Shown here: one piece after another, positions 1 through 8,317 of the stretch
Layout: every line of letters starts with the position of its first letter
How positions within the stretch are numbered: position 1 is the first letter of the stretch
The notes under the pieces: generated by a model
Database searches by the model: none
What the model saw: only the letters and a program-made list of their open reading frames with translations
Told to the model about the DNA's origin: nothing
Source of the DNA: Chloroflexota bacterium
Lineage (GTDB): Bacteria; Chloroflexota; UBA11872; VXNJ01
Reading direction: 5' to 3'
DNA length: 64,000 bases
NCBI GenBank assembly: GCA_009840625.1
Contig: VXNJ01000019.1
Span: forward strand, 1 to 64,000
Position numbers and translations under genes: made by a program

Positions 1-752
1 ACATGGGTGGGCTAAAGGTGTTGGCGAAGTGGACTATAGGTGGTGATCATTGACACGTTGTCATCGTAGAGGCAAAAAGACTAGGCCGGGACGTCTTGGA
101 TGGGATTTCACAATCTATAAATTACTGCCTAACCCATGGCGTCAAGTACTTTGCTGTAACTGACGGAGACCAGTGGCGTGTATATGAAACGCACAAACCG
201 GTCCCGCTGGATCAAAAACTACTGTTGGATTTCAGCATCTCAAGTGCTTCGCAGCGAACGACTATGACAATGCTCTGGTTTTGGCGAGCAAACTTCAGCA
301 CTGGCGATCCAATTGATGTAGAGTTGCCGCCAGAACCGCCTGGTCCGCGAATACCCGTTGTCGAGACAGGCCCTGATCTATTGGCATTGAGCGAGGTGTC
401 GCCAAAGGCCCATCAGCGCGCACCGCAATCGTTGAAGTTCCCCGACAGTTCCGAAAAAAGAATCAGACGCTGGCGGGAACTGGTGCGAAGCGTGATTGCG
501 TGGTTGGTTGAAACGCGGCGGTTAGCTCTAGTGGATTGCCCGCTAACGTCTCCCCGTGGCACGCATTATGTCCACGTACGGCCGGAGCGCAAAGATGGAA
601 GTCGATTCATTGACCCCATTCAAGTAAAGGGTCTGTGGATTGATGGACACGGTTCAGCTAGCGATCACGTTCGCATATCTAGGTACATACTCAAATCCAG
701 AGGAGTCGACCCGGGCACGGTATTCGTGCGACAACCCAAGCCCATGAACTGA
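1..752 (+). pseudogene. Remnant of HsdR N-terminal-like nuclease protein
   Basis: The open frame from 54 to 752 reads VVIVEAKRLG at about 57-86, followed by a 'DGISQSINYC...GVKYFAVTDGDQWRVYE' pattern. This matches the core of the type I restriction HsdR N-terminal (PD-(D/E)xK, ExK) nuclease domain and its Q-x-x-x-Y segment. The usual preceding D-Y strand (VDYRW, about 29-43) is in a different frame, closed by TGA at 44-46, and the VIVEAK frame itself has a TGA at 51-53. At least one frameshift therefore separates the two halves. A TTG at 96 could start a shortened 218-residue product, but it would lack the catalytic E-x-K. The C-terminal part (residues about 80-218) is not recognised. The gene runs off the left edge, so its full extent is unknown. 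The ABC-3C operon lies about 0.5 kb away. Confidence 0.55.
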
Positions 753-1273
753 ACATAAATCTCATTATGTTGAATGTACTGGCCGCAAAAAGGCGGACAC
801 GTTTCAATCATTACGAGTTGAACCATTGCCGTTAATCCAACAGTTTGGCCGGAATCACTTGCAGGCGTGAAAATTTACAAATCGGCTTAAGGCATTGTTT
901 TCACTGTGGTGGGTAAGGGACGAAGAATCACGCCGAAAGAAGGTAACGAAACATTTGTGTCGGGGACATGTTGTCGGTCAAGCCGTCCCTGGCAATTGCC
1001 CGGAGGATTGATTTTTGTGGATGGCCCTGGCATCGGTACGGTGCTGCGATGGAGCACGCTTCGTTCCCGGTTGACAGTGGGTAGATGTCCTCCGTTTGTT
1101 AGCCGAACCAAGGCATCAGCATTTGTTTCCACTTGTTGGGCGTAATCACTTTTGGATTTCAGACGACCATGCCCACGATGCTTCGGTACGCGAGTCTTGA
1201 ATAGGCGACTTCCGGACTTTCACTTATTGATTTCGTCGCACACGGATTTCGTGGAATCTAACCGGCCAAATTG
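753..1273. other. Gene-free stretch between HsdR-like remnant and ABC-3C operon
   Basis: About 520 bases with no convincing coding sequence. Short overlapping frames occur on both strands at about 887-1145, but they shadow each other, show no family resemblance and have no ribosome binding site. The sequence is visibly more AT-rich than the window average. It looks like decayed island DNA; no insertion-sequence ends or repeats were recognised. Confidence 0.5.
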
Positions 1274-3136
1274 CTACTCTTGAGAACTTCGGATCAGCCG
1301 ATCATCTTCGGACAATTCGAGGCGTACGTAAGGGCGAGCCCTCTCGGGTACCTCGTTGTCGACAACAATGACTTGGATCTCAGCGTGGGTCGACGAAATC
1401 TCAATCAACAAGTCATAGATGGCTTCCAATCGTTGTGGATCCAGCCCTTCGTGTCCGAGGTGTTCGCTCAATCCATCGATGATCAAGATCTGCGGAAGCT
1501 TTAGGTTCAATTCATACGCTGTAAGGTGGTGGGCCAACGCGTGGGAAACATTGATTAGCGTCGCCAAACCTGGTGAACTGACCTCGGCGAATGGCCGTCC
1601 ATAGTAGACAGGCAAATACGTATTGCGATCAATGTCCGAAGACTCTTTCTCTCCAAACTTTGGCGGCCTCAGCCGTTCCAGAATCTCGTTGAATCGGCTT
1701 TTGAGATGGTCCACTTTGTGATAACTGTCGGCGGTCTCCGCCAACGCGGCTTCAAGCTCCTGCTGAAGGGAATCTCGTTCGAATTTGAGTTGAGTTTCCA
1801 ATAACTGGGCGTCATCGAGTTTCGCGAGAACGTTCAAGTACTCTTTCAGTTTTTCGGACTCAGCGTACAGTCGGGCCCTTTGAGCCGACGCAGCAGCGAT
1901 GATTGCTGCCTGCTCGGAGACGTAGCTCTTTGTTTGAAAGTCAAGGTCTTGCCGCTTCTTGACAAGCTCACCACCCGATTCTTCCAACTGACGTTCCAGG
2001 ACGACGGTTCGCGCCTCGCGCTCTCGAAAAAGATCTTGAGTTTCGGACAATTGCTGCTCGACGGCTCCTAGTTCCGAGATCAATATCTCGCGCGAAAACT
2101 CAAGCGAGGGTTCTTGGAGACACAGGTAGCAAGCGTCCTCGGCTTGCCTGCTTGAGGCGAGTTCAGAACCGCAGCGCGGGCACACGACAAACTCGAGATC
2201 CGTCAAGTGCTTGTGCGAGACGACTGATCGAGTCAGCTTGCCGGACTGCGCTTCAAGTTGCTTTGCGAGTTCCTCCAAGTTGCTGAGCGATCGCTTTTCT
2301 GCATCGATCGCCGCCCGGAGTTGAGCGGAGAGATTCTCAAGCTCCAGGATTTCGCTCTGCAGTTGCGCAGTATCTTCAGTCTTCCTAGGCACCTCCGCCA
2401 ATGCCAGAACCTCACCCTCGACACGGCCAAGTTCATCTTCCACTTCCTTCAGTTCGTGCTCGATTCGTACCCTGTTCTCCAACTCTGTACCTTCGAAGAA
2501 AGTGTCAAAAAGAGCTTGGCGAGAACGTATTTCCCTCAGTTGACCTTGAACTTCTCGAATGCGTTCCTGTATCCGTGCTGTATCGAGATCGTAGAAACCA
2601 TATGTGATGTCAAAGACATACTTCCTCTTTATGTTCTTGTGTGTGTCGTGATGACCAAATACCGAAAACCCCAATTCGTTCTGCGCCAAATATGAGTACA
2701 AGAGGTAGTCGTTGATGCTGACTGGAGTTGGATCCGAATCGGGCCGCGTTGGTGCGGAAGGGACGGCGATCCGCGGGAGATTCAATCGCGCGAGCAACCA
2801 ATTCAAGTAAGTGTTGCCATCAGGCGATTCAGATGCTGGCAACCTCCATGTTTCGTCACCGCCTGCAATCTCGACGCGTGCATTCCTAGTAGTCACGGCT
2901 GGCCTCATGACTAAGTACGTCCTGTCGGCAAGCTCCAATGAACCAGTTACCGCGAATACATTTCTTCTCGCTTCGGAAGGAGGGCGTTTTAGTGAACTTC
3001 CAAGTAGGAAGCGGAGGTAGCGGACTAGCGTTGTCTTCCCGGAGGCGATAGGCCCCGTGATGATATTCAGGCCCGGAAAAAAGGCGATAGAACGATTCGC
3101 GCCTTCTAACCTGATTTCGTTTACTTGCACCCTCAC
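1274..3136 (-). CDS. SMC/Rad50-like ABC ATPase of an ABC-three-component (ABC-3C) system
   Basis: Predicted P-loop ATPase of about 620 residues. In order: a Walker A GPIASGKT at residues 28-35, a long coiled coil (about 190-305), a four-cysteine knuckle CPRC...CYLC (about 319-339) like a zinc ribbon or hook at the coiled-coil tip, a second coiled coil (about 355-485), an SSPGLAT signature-like motif (about 520) and a Walker B ending IIDG (about 552-555). The usual DE of Walker B is DG here, which resembles the ABC ATPases of ABC-3C conflict systems. Start choice: GTG at 3136 overlaps the upstream stop as GTGA and follows GGGGAG by 7 bases; a TTG at 3151 is possible but poorer. It is the last gene of a three-gene overlapping operon. 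Its role is inferred: sensing or clamping DNA and licensing the effector nuclease. Confidence 0.8.
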   Translation of the reverse strand: MRVQVNEIRLEGANRSIAFFPGLNIITGPIASGKTTLVRYLRFLLGSSLKRPPSEARRNVFAVTGSLELADRTYLVMRPAVTTRNARVEIAGGDETWRLPASESPDGNTYLNWLLARLNLPRIAVPSAPTRPDSDPTPVSINDYLLYSYLAQNELGFSVFGHHDTHKNIKRKYVFDITYGFYDLDTARIQERIREVQGQLREIRSRQALFDTFFEGTELENRVRIEHELKEVEDELGRVEGEVLALAEVPRKTEDTAQLQSEILELENLSAQLRAAIDAEKRSLSNLEELAKQLEAQSGKLTRSVVSHKHLTDLEFVVCPRCGSELASSRQAEDACYLCLQEPSLEFSREILISELGAVEQQLSETQDLFREREARTVVLERQLEESGGELVKKRQDLDFQTKSYVSEQAAIIAAASAQRARLYAESEKLKEYLNVLAKLDDAQLLETQLKFERDSLQQELEAALAETADSYHKVDHLKSRFNEILERLRPPKFGEKESSDIDRNTYLPVYYGRPFAEVSSPGLATLINVSHALAHHLTAYELNLKLPQILIIDGLSEHLGHEGLDPQRLEAIYDLLIEISSTHAEIQVIVVDNEVPERARPYVRLELSEDDRLIRSSQE

Positions 3137-3648
3137 AGCGACTCTCCCCAAGTCGCGCGAGTCACCTCGGGGAAATGCCGGTAGATGAAATTCTTTAGGT
3201 TGGTTCCAGATAGATCAAAGTGCCGTCGAAGCAGTTTGATTCGATCGGCGGTGTCTCGCCATGCCGCCTCGTCACCTATGGCGACCGCGATTGCGCGCCC
3301 CTCATTCGTCGCCCTATAGCCAATACCGCGATTGAAAGGAGCTGGTTGCACCAATCCTTTTCCGATCAATCTGCCGAGGACAGCGAAGTAAGCCGGGTCC
3401 CACGGACCGTACCGATAGCGAACCATACGCGATTCCAAGTCTGGTTGAGATTGTTCCAGTGCGCCCGACAATTCCGGCCGCCTGATCTGAAGTGCCCGAG
3501 TGAAGTAGCTAGGGTAACGGATTAGAAAATCGAGTTTGGCGAGCTTGGTGCGGCCCTCAAGCACCCTGTTGCCCCGACTGAATGCCTCTATCAGCAGCAG
3601 CAGCCGAGCTTCAGCGTCAAGTGACGGTTGGAATTCGTCAAGGGACAT
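3133..3648 (-). CDS. ABC-3C middle-component-like protein
   Basis: 171-residue soluble protein with no catalytic motif. It is helical and charged, with a YGPWDP motif near residue 100 and a C-terminal 'TNLKNFIYRHFPE' helix. Size, position and overlaps (11 bases with the upstream effector gene, 4 bases with the downstream ATPase gene) fit the middle component of ABC-three-component systems. That component is thought to bridge ATPase and effector. Family assignment rests on gene order and general appearance rather than a diagnostic motif. The ATG at 3648 is preceded by a strong GGGGGGAG ribosome binding site about 8 bases upstream, so translation is probably re-initiated efficiently inside the effector's 3' end. 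Confidence 0.65.
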   Translation of the reverse strand: MSLDEFQPSLDAEARLLLLIEAFSRGNRVLEGRTKLAKLDFLIRYPSYFTRALQIRRPELSGALEQSQPDLESRMVRYRYGPWDPAYFAVLGRLIGKGLVQPAPFNRGIGYRATNEGRAIAVAIGDEAAWRDTADRIKLLRRHFDLSGTNLKNFIYRHFPEVTRATWGESL

Positions 3649-4786
3649 CGATTGACTCCCCCCAACCGAACACGCATTTGTCAGACAAGATGCATCCCTC
3701 GCCCATCAAGAGCATTGGATCTGCGCGGACTAGTTTGTGACGATCTATGGCCGCGGCTTGGGTGCCGAAAGTGTTGAGCAAATGATTCCACATCCCAATA
3801 GCCGGATGCGGTGACGAACCGTGCATTGCCGCCGCTGTGGCTGCATGTGTATGAATGCGTTCTTCCAAGTCAACGACCAAAGCGTCAACGGCGGTGAGAT
3901 TCTGCGCCGAGCGCGATAGGCGATGGTGGCGAGCATTGGCCTGCAAAAAGCGCGCACGTTCGATTAGCTCCGGGGTGGCTCCTCCCAATATGAGCTTTTG
4001 AGTGAGCACAGAGACTGGCCCGCCACCCTTTTCTACGAATCGTTTGAGTAAAGGAATTCCCGAACTGCGTAGCACTTCGGCGACGCCAGGAAGGCATTCA
4101 GCATCCAATCTCTTTGCCTGGATCCTCTCTTCCGTTACGCCAGAGCGGCTCTCTGGGTGAATGACGCTTCGCGGCCAAGCCGCACTCAATCGTTGGCGCT
4201 GCATCCGCGTCTCGATTTCGTTTAGCAAGGACTCATGCAAAGCCTCGAGTTCGGGATGGGTTAGAGACGGAGCATGTTGGTGCAACAACCGCGCGTTTGT
4301 CGCGTGAATGTCAGTTCGATGGGCTGCACTCTCGTTGAGTGTCACTCTACGCAAAAAATCCTCTGCCGATTCGCGGGTTGCCCGGAGCTTTGTCATGACC
4401 ATCGGTACGAGCGGAGAGCGGTCTTGTTGGGGGCGAAGGGCGCCAATTTCGTTACCCGTTTTCACCGCTCCTTCCAGTACAAGCTCCAACGAATGATCTT
4501 GACCTCTGGTCAGCAAATAGGTGCGATAGAGCGAGCGTAGTGCTCCACTTTTCTTGGCGAAAAGGGCAGACGCCGTCCACAGCCCGCGCTCCGGGTTGCG
4601 GCTTTTTACCTGTAGAAACCGCCATCCGGTCTTAGTTTCTAAGGCGATGTCCTCCAGATATTCTGGAATGACTGCCACGATATCGTTTTCGCCCAACAAT
4701 GCCGACACGCAGAACGGAAGAGTCACTTCTGCTTGATAGCGAAATCTCGCAATCGTTTCGCTGCCATGGTCCCCGTCCGATATCAC
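3638..4786 (-). CDS. ABC-3C effector with DUF4297/Cap4-like PD-(D/E)xK nuclease domain
   Basis: 382-residue protein and first gene of the operon. The N-terminal 70 residues read as a restriction-endonuclease fold of the DUF4297/Cap4 type: YQAE (17-20), the acidic pair E45-D46, and the Q59-V60-K61 strand, giving the pattern ED-x12-QVK. Such domains cut double-stranded DNA in CBASS Cap4 and related effectors. The remaining ~300 residues are mostly helical, carry no recognised motif, and probably dock onto the middle component and ATPase. The start is GTG at 4786; the frame is open back to 4861, but no better start exists. AAGG lies about 12 bases upstream. Expected behaviour, by analogy only, is DNA degradation and abortive infection when the ATPase senses invading DNA. 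Confidence 0.7.
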   Translation of the reverse strand: MISDGDHGSETIARFRYQAEVTLPFCVSALLGENDIVAVIPEYLEDIALETKTGWRFLQVKSRNPERGLWTASALFAKKSGALRSLYRTYLLTRGQDHSLELVLEGAVKTGNEIGALRPQQDRSPLVPMVMTKLRATRESAEDFLRRVTLNESAAHRTDIHATNARLLHQHAPSLTHPELEALHESLLNEIETRMQRQRLSAAWPRSVIHPESRSGVTEERIQAKRLDAECLPGVAEVLRSSGIPLLKRFVEKGGGPVSVLTQKLILGGATPELIERARFLQANARHHRLSRSAQNLTAVDALVVDLEERIHTHAATAAAMHGSSPHPAIGMWNHLLNTFGTQAAAIDRHKLVRADPMLLMGEGCILSDKCVFGWGESIDVP

Positions 4787-4915
4787 GCCGGCACATGACC
4801 TTGACCAAGACGATTTGCATTCGACAGCGATCTTGGAAGATCGCTTTGTGCGTTCAGTTCAACGTCAGTTCCGCGAGGTATCAATTCATCTAACCAGATT
4901 GAATAAAGGTTCAAC

Positions 4916-5254
4916 CTAGACCGCCAGAACCATCAATGCCGACGATGATGAATTACCATGGACCACCATCCATGCGATTGCGTCAGAATTCTGACCGATT
5001 CTTCTATCCAGAGTGCCAACTGAGGCCGTTCGGCCGAGCGATGCTACCAAACCTGCGGCCTTGCTCGATTTATTGTCATATGTGCCTTTGAACGGAATAC
5101 ATTTTTGGCGCGATTGACCAATCCCAAAGAACTGGAGCCGTATCCAACGCGTGCCCGCGGCAGGGAGTGTGAGTACGAAGGCACGTCCACGCTTCAGGGG
5201 ACGGTTACCGACAAAGGGAGCAATCCCGCACGCGGTTTCCATGTGCCGCCGCAC
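4916..5254 (-). pseudogene. Possible decayed transposase fragment (IS110-like C-terminus)
   Basis: A 112-codon open frame contains GIAPF followed by K-R-G-R and, about 45 residues later, SSKAAGLVA. This loosely resembles the 'G-(V/L)-A-P-F ... RGRR ... GKPxKVALVA' order of the C-terminal domain of IS110/IS116 transposases. The surrounding residues do not fit well, and no upstream DEDD catalytic domain or element ends are visible. If real it is a heavily eroded relic; chance similarity is equally possible. Confidence 0.22.
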
Positions 5255-5650
5255 CGACTCAGCTCAGTTACGGCGAAGTCAAACGGACGGCCGGGTTCGA
5301 TGTTCTGGGGGAGTCGCTTATTCACTGCGAGCGCGTGAAGTCCAAACTTGCTGAACTCGCCGCATAAACCCGCCGCTTAAACCGCACGTGAATTCGGTCG
5401 ATTTGTTCAATTGCCAAACCCATTTGGTGAGGGAAGTTTTCAAATTGATATGCGGTCGACTCCGCCCAAATCTCAAATCCAATTAACTTTCCTTTGGGAG
5501 GCCCTGGGGGTTGCTTAGCCGTGAATCGACTGTAGTTCCTTGTGAGGGAACCGAGTTGACTAATTCATTTGCGGTTTTCTGTTAAAGCGCGACCGTTGCC
5601 TGACCGACAGCTGCATCGCACCGGGGTTGCGCTTTTGAATGGCGACTTGA

Positions 5651-5941
5651 ATCCGCACAATTCATGAGGTTGATTTTGAGCGGGACAGGCAGTGGCAAAC
5701 GAAGCTACAAGACGGTGACCATTTAAGCGTGTTGTTGGAGCATTTCCATATCGAATTTGAATTGGATATAACCGTGCTTATTACTAATGTCAGCCAAATG
5801 TTTGACAAAATTCCGTGTACAGCAATGGAATTGCGGCTGACAGCGGACCTCAAGTTCGCCCGATTGCAGTTTTTAAAGAACGCCGGCCCAGGCAGGCTTG
5901 ATCTTCTCGTTTCCCGCAAGCTTGCAACGTTTACCGCCTAA
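5651..5941 (+). pseudogene. Unrecognised short open frame, possible gene remnant
   Basis: From 5651 to the TAA at 5939-5941 the plus frame is open for 96 codons. It encodes a plausible globular composition (alternating hydrophobic and charged residues, few rare residues). Within it GTG at 5729 is the only reasonable start, giving 70 residues, without a clear ribosome binding site. No family is recognised. It may be the tail of a gene that has lost its 5' end, in keeping with the degraded surroundings, or simply a chance frame. Confidence 0.22.
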
Positions 5942-6069
5942 GAACTAATTGCATCCTGGTTAGTCGTCCCGGCGCCGCGAATTGGAATCGCATCGGTTGT
6001 CAGCGGAAGCGCCACTACGCCGCCCAATGACTCATATGATGGGGATTCAGTCAAAGCAAGGGGCGGAGG

Positions 6070-6783
6070 ATGACTCCAAATCGAACCGTGTTGATCGGCG
6101 GCGGGACCGCCCGGACCGCCCCGGCAGTTGTTGGTGCATTCCTAGAAGCCGGCTATGCAGTCACGGTTACCGGACGCGACCCGGAACGCTTGCGGGCGGC
6201 CCTCGCGGTGATACCTGGTAGCGAAGCGGTTCACACCGTCATCGCCGAGTTGTCCGAGCCGAACGCGGCCATGGACGCAGTCAACTCAACGCTAGAGCGC
6301 TGGGGGCGGCTCGACTCCATGACTACGTTGGCGCAAACACCCTTCCGGCAAAGTCCCTTTGCCGAGACCTCCCTGGCAGAACTCGAAGAGTTGGTGCTCG
6401 GCAGTTTGTATACGACCTACAACCTGGCGCGAGCGGTATTGCCGCCGATGCTCGAGGCTGGAGGCGGGCACATCGTTACGATTGCCGGCGGCAGTGCAGT
6501 CGACCCGGCGCCGGGGAGGGCGCTGTTTGGGGCGACGAAAGCAGCGATCGTTACGTTGACCAAGGGCATAGCGCGCGACTACAAGCATCGCGGCATCGTG
6601 GCCAACTGTTTGGTGGCGGGCGGCATCGGCACGGAAAGGGCTCGGCAGTACCTTAGTCCGGATGAATTCGCAGCGGCTGCCACGCCGCAGGAATTCGCGA
6701 ACGCGATAGTTTTTCTCGCCTCTGCGGAAGGCTCGGGAATCAATGGTGCCGCGGTCGAGTTGAACGCTCGGGAAGTCGACTGA
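6070..6783 (+). CDS. SDR-fold protein with altered catalytic tyrosine
   Basis: 237-residue Rossmann-fold protein of the short-chain dehydrogenase/reductase superfamily. The nucleotide loop is GGGTARTAPA (residues 10-19) rather than TGxxxGxG, and the NNAG strand is TLAQ. A serine (S142) and the lysine (K157) are present, but the catalytic tyrosine position is Phe153 (LFGATK). It may have lost oxidoreductase activity or work by another mechanism. The C-terminus retains the 'EFANAIVFLASAEGSGINGA' type ending of classical SDRs. GGAGG directly abuts the ATG, which is too close to be ideal; GTG at 6088 is an alternative start. No substrate can be named. Confidence 0.8.
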   Translation: MTPNRTVLIGGGTARTAPAVVGAFLEAGYAVTVTGRDPERLRAALAVIPGSEAVHTVIAELSEPNAAMDAVNSTLERWGRLDSMTTLAQTPFRQSPFAETSLAELEELVLGSLYTTYNLARAVLPPMLEAGGGHIVTIAGGSAVDPAPGRALFGATKAAIVTLTKGIARDYKHRGIVANCLVAGGIGTERARQYLSPDEFAAAATPQEFANAIVFLASAEGSGINGAAVELNAREVD

Positions 6784-6804
6784 CCGCAGGTCCAGCCAGT
6801 CATT

Positions 6805-6826
6805 AGGAGGGGGGGCATGTCCCCTA
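6805..6826. terminator. Weak G/C-rich hairpin after the SDR gene
   Basis: A G-run (within 6808-6815) and CCCCT (6821-6825) can pair around a short loop about 25 bases after the SDR stop. There is no following T-tract, so a terminator role is only possible. Confidence 0.25.
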
Positions 6827-6978
6827 GGTGCCAATTAATACCCCGCTCGAAGCAAAGTCACTTGCGTTGACGTCATTGAGGTATTCGTTGATCTGACGCC
6901 TTAAGGCAGCAGTAGGTCGGATTGCCCGCCGATTTCCGGAGGCGCAGACCCTTACGCGCACCCCGGTTGGGTTAAAAC

Positions 6979-6994
6979 GTCCCGATCGCGGGAC
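6979..6994 (-). terminator. Rho-independent terminator of the esterase gene
   Basis: A perfect 6-bp stem GTCCCG/CGGGAC with a four-base loop lies 20 bases beyond the esterase stop. Read on the minus strand the stem is followed by GTTTTAA. This is a short but standard intrinsic terminator layout. Confidence 0.5.
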
Positions 6995-7013
6995 TAAGTT
7001 CTAAATGTGTTGG

Positions 7014-8222
7014 CTACTTCTGCGACAACAGCCATTCCAGTAACGCATCTATGAATGCGTCGGTGAAAACCATTGAATGGCCGCTGCCCTCGGAGACCCA
7101 CAATTCGATTTCTATTCCTTGGTTGCAGACCGATTCCAGGCTAAAAGCCTGGGTTTCTGCCCCCTGTACGAATTGGTCCACGTCGAGCGAAGCGTATGCG
7201 CTGGTGCCTTCGAGCCAGCCACAACCGGCGCGGTCGCTCCAACGCACAACCATCTCCCTGGCCCCGGCGTAAAACGCCCGCTCATCCTCGCCTGTTTGCG
7301 ACCGCTCGGATTCGTCGCCGGCAAATCTGATCACGCTGTCCTCGGTGCCGTGAATGTGCAGCACCGAAACGGCCGGCGCTCCTTCGCAACTTGAGTCTTC
7401 AACGTAACTCGTACCGGCAACACTGGCGACTGCGCGCAATCCAGGGAGTCCTTTGCAGGCCATGTGGTACGACATGAATCCGCCATTGGAGTAACCAAAG
7501 AAATAAACCGGCCCGAACTCATTGACGTCCATGACCGATGCCACGACTTGAGAAAGGAAGGCGACGTCGTCCTCGCCGGTTTTGCCGCCCGCACAACATC
7601 GGTCAGTCGGATTCCAGAACCGGTTCCCCTCGTCATCGGGCAATCCGTTCGGCAGCAACAGAGCGAACCCGGCGTCGTTGACCCGCTCGTGGAGGGGCAC
7701 ATACTCGGCGTGATCTGCCGAATTCCCGCCGAATCCGTGGAGAGAAACGATAAGCGGCGTTTCGCCGTCGACAAATTGCTGCGGGAGGATCAGTACCGAG
7801 GGCAAATCGCGCCCGGGATGTTCCACGAATTGGACCGACCCACCGAAATGCTCTGCCAGCGCGGCGGTCCTCGCTGCGACTTGGCCCTTCAGCGCCAAGG
7901 CTTGCTCGTCTTTAGGCCATTGACTTTTGGCGGGCTTGGCTGGACTGATCGATTGAGCGTTCGTCCGAGATTCCTGAGACTCTTCGTCGGGACCGTCCGA
8001 CCGGACATCAACGGCGGATTGGTCGGTGTAGACCGGCAGCGATGTTTGACTTCCTAATTCGAGTCCATTCCCAAGTCCGGCACCCGAATCCACCTGGCTG
8101 CGCGCTTGGACTTCCCCGTCACGATCTTGGTTCGAATCGGCGCACGATGAAAGGGCGGCGGCCAGCATCACGCACAGCACGACTGAGCTCAGGCGAAGAA
8201 TTGGGGCCTGGTCCAAGAACAT
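7014..8222 (-). CDS. Lipoprotein esterase, polyhydroxybutyrate depolymerase/LpqC type
   Basis: About 402-residue secreted alpha/beta hydrolase. The ATG at 8222 gives a clean lipoprotein signal with lipobox LSSC (Cys27); longer starts (8252, 8321) would place extra charged residues before it. Residues 30-140 are a low-complexity acidic linker. The catalytic domain has LHGFGG (oxyanion region), the CCAGG motif typical of the PHB-depolymerase/feruloyl-esterase group, the nucleophile elbow GYSNGG (Ser245), Asp295 in HGTEDS and His382 in GSGHSM. It probably hydrolyses an ester (polyester, feruloyl or acetyl ester) at the cell surface. It lies downstream of and co-directional with the ABC-2 exporter genes, with about 95 bases between, and has its own terminator. 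Confidence 0.82.
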   Translation of the reverse strand: MFLDQAPILRLSSVVLCVMLAAALSSCADSNQDRDGEVQARSQVDSGAGLGNGLELGSQTSLPVYTDQSAVDVRSDGPDEESQESRTNAQSISPAKPAKSQWPKDEQALALKGQVAARTAALAEHFGGSVQFVEHPGRDLPSVLILPQQFVDGETPLIVSLHGFGGNSADHAEYVPLHERVNDAGFALLLPNGLPDDEGNRFWNPTDRCCAGGKTGEDDVAFLSQVVASVMDVNEFGPVYFFGYSNGGFMSYHMACKGLPGLRAVASVAGTSYVEDSSCEGAPAVSVLHIHGTEDSVIRFAGDESERSQTGEDERAFYAGAREMVVRWSDRAGCGWLEGTSAYASLDVDQFVQGAETQAFSLESVCNQGIEIELWVSEGSGHSMVFTDAFIDALLEWLLSQK

Positions 8223-8317
8223 GCTTTTTCGCCCCAATTCGGCCCGATACATGTGCCTCCGTGCGCGCTCTTCAGATCCGTATGGGCTTCCCCGGTTCGT
8301 CCCTGTCCGGGCACGGG

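Larger units (their letters stand above)
4787..6069. other. 1.28 kb degraded intergenic region upstream of the ABC-3C operon
   Basis: No intact gene is supported. The sequence is AT-richer than its surroundings and carries only short frames. Two fragments within it may be gene remnants: 4916-5254 (minus strand) and 5651-5941 (plus strand), listed separately. The promoter of the ABC-3C operon should lie in the first 150 bases, but no convincing -35/-10 pair was found. Composition and fragment content suggest an old insertion or deletion scar at the right boundary of the island. Confidence 0.5.

Noticed and set aside
887-1145. Two overlapping ~80-codon frames on opposite strands
   Set aside because: No ribosome binding site, no family resemblance, and each is the shadow of the other in decayed sequence.
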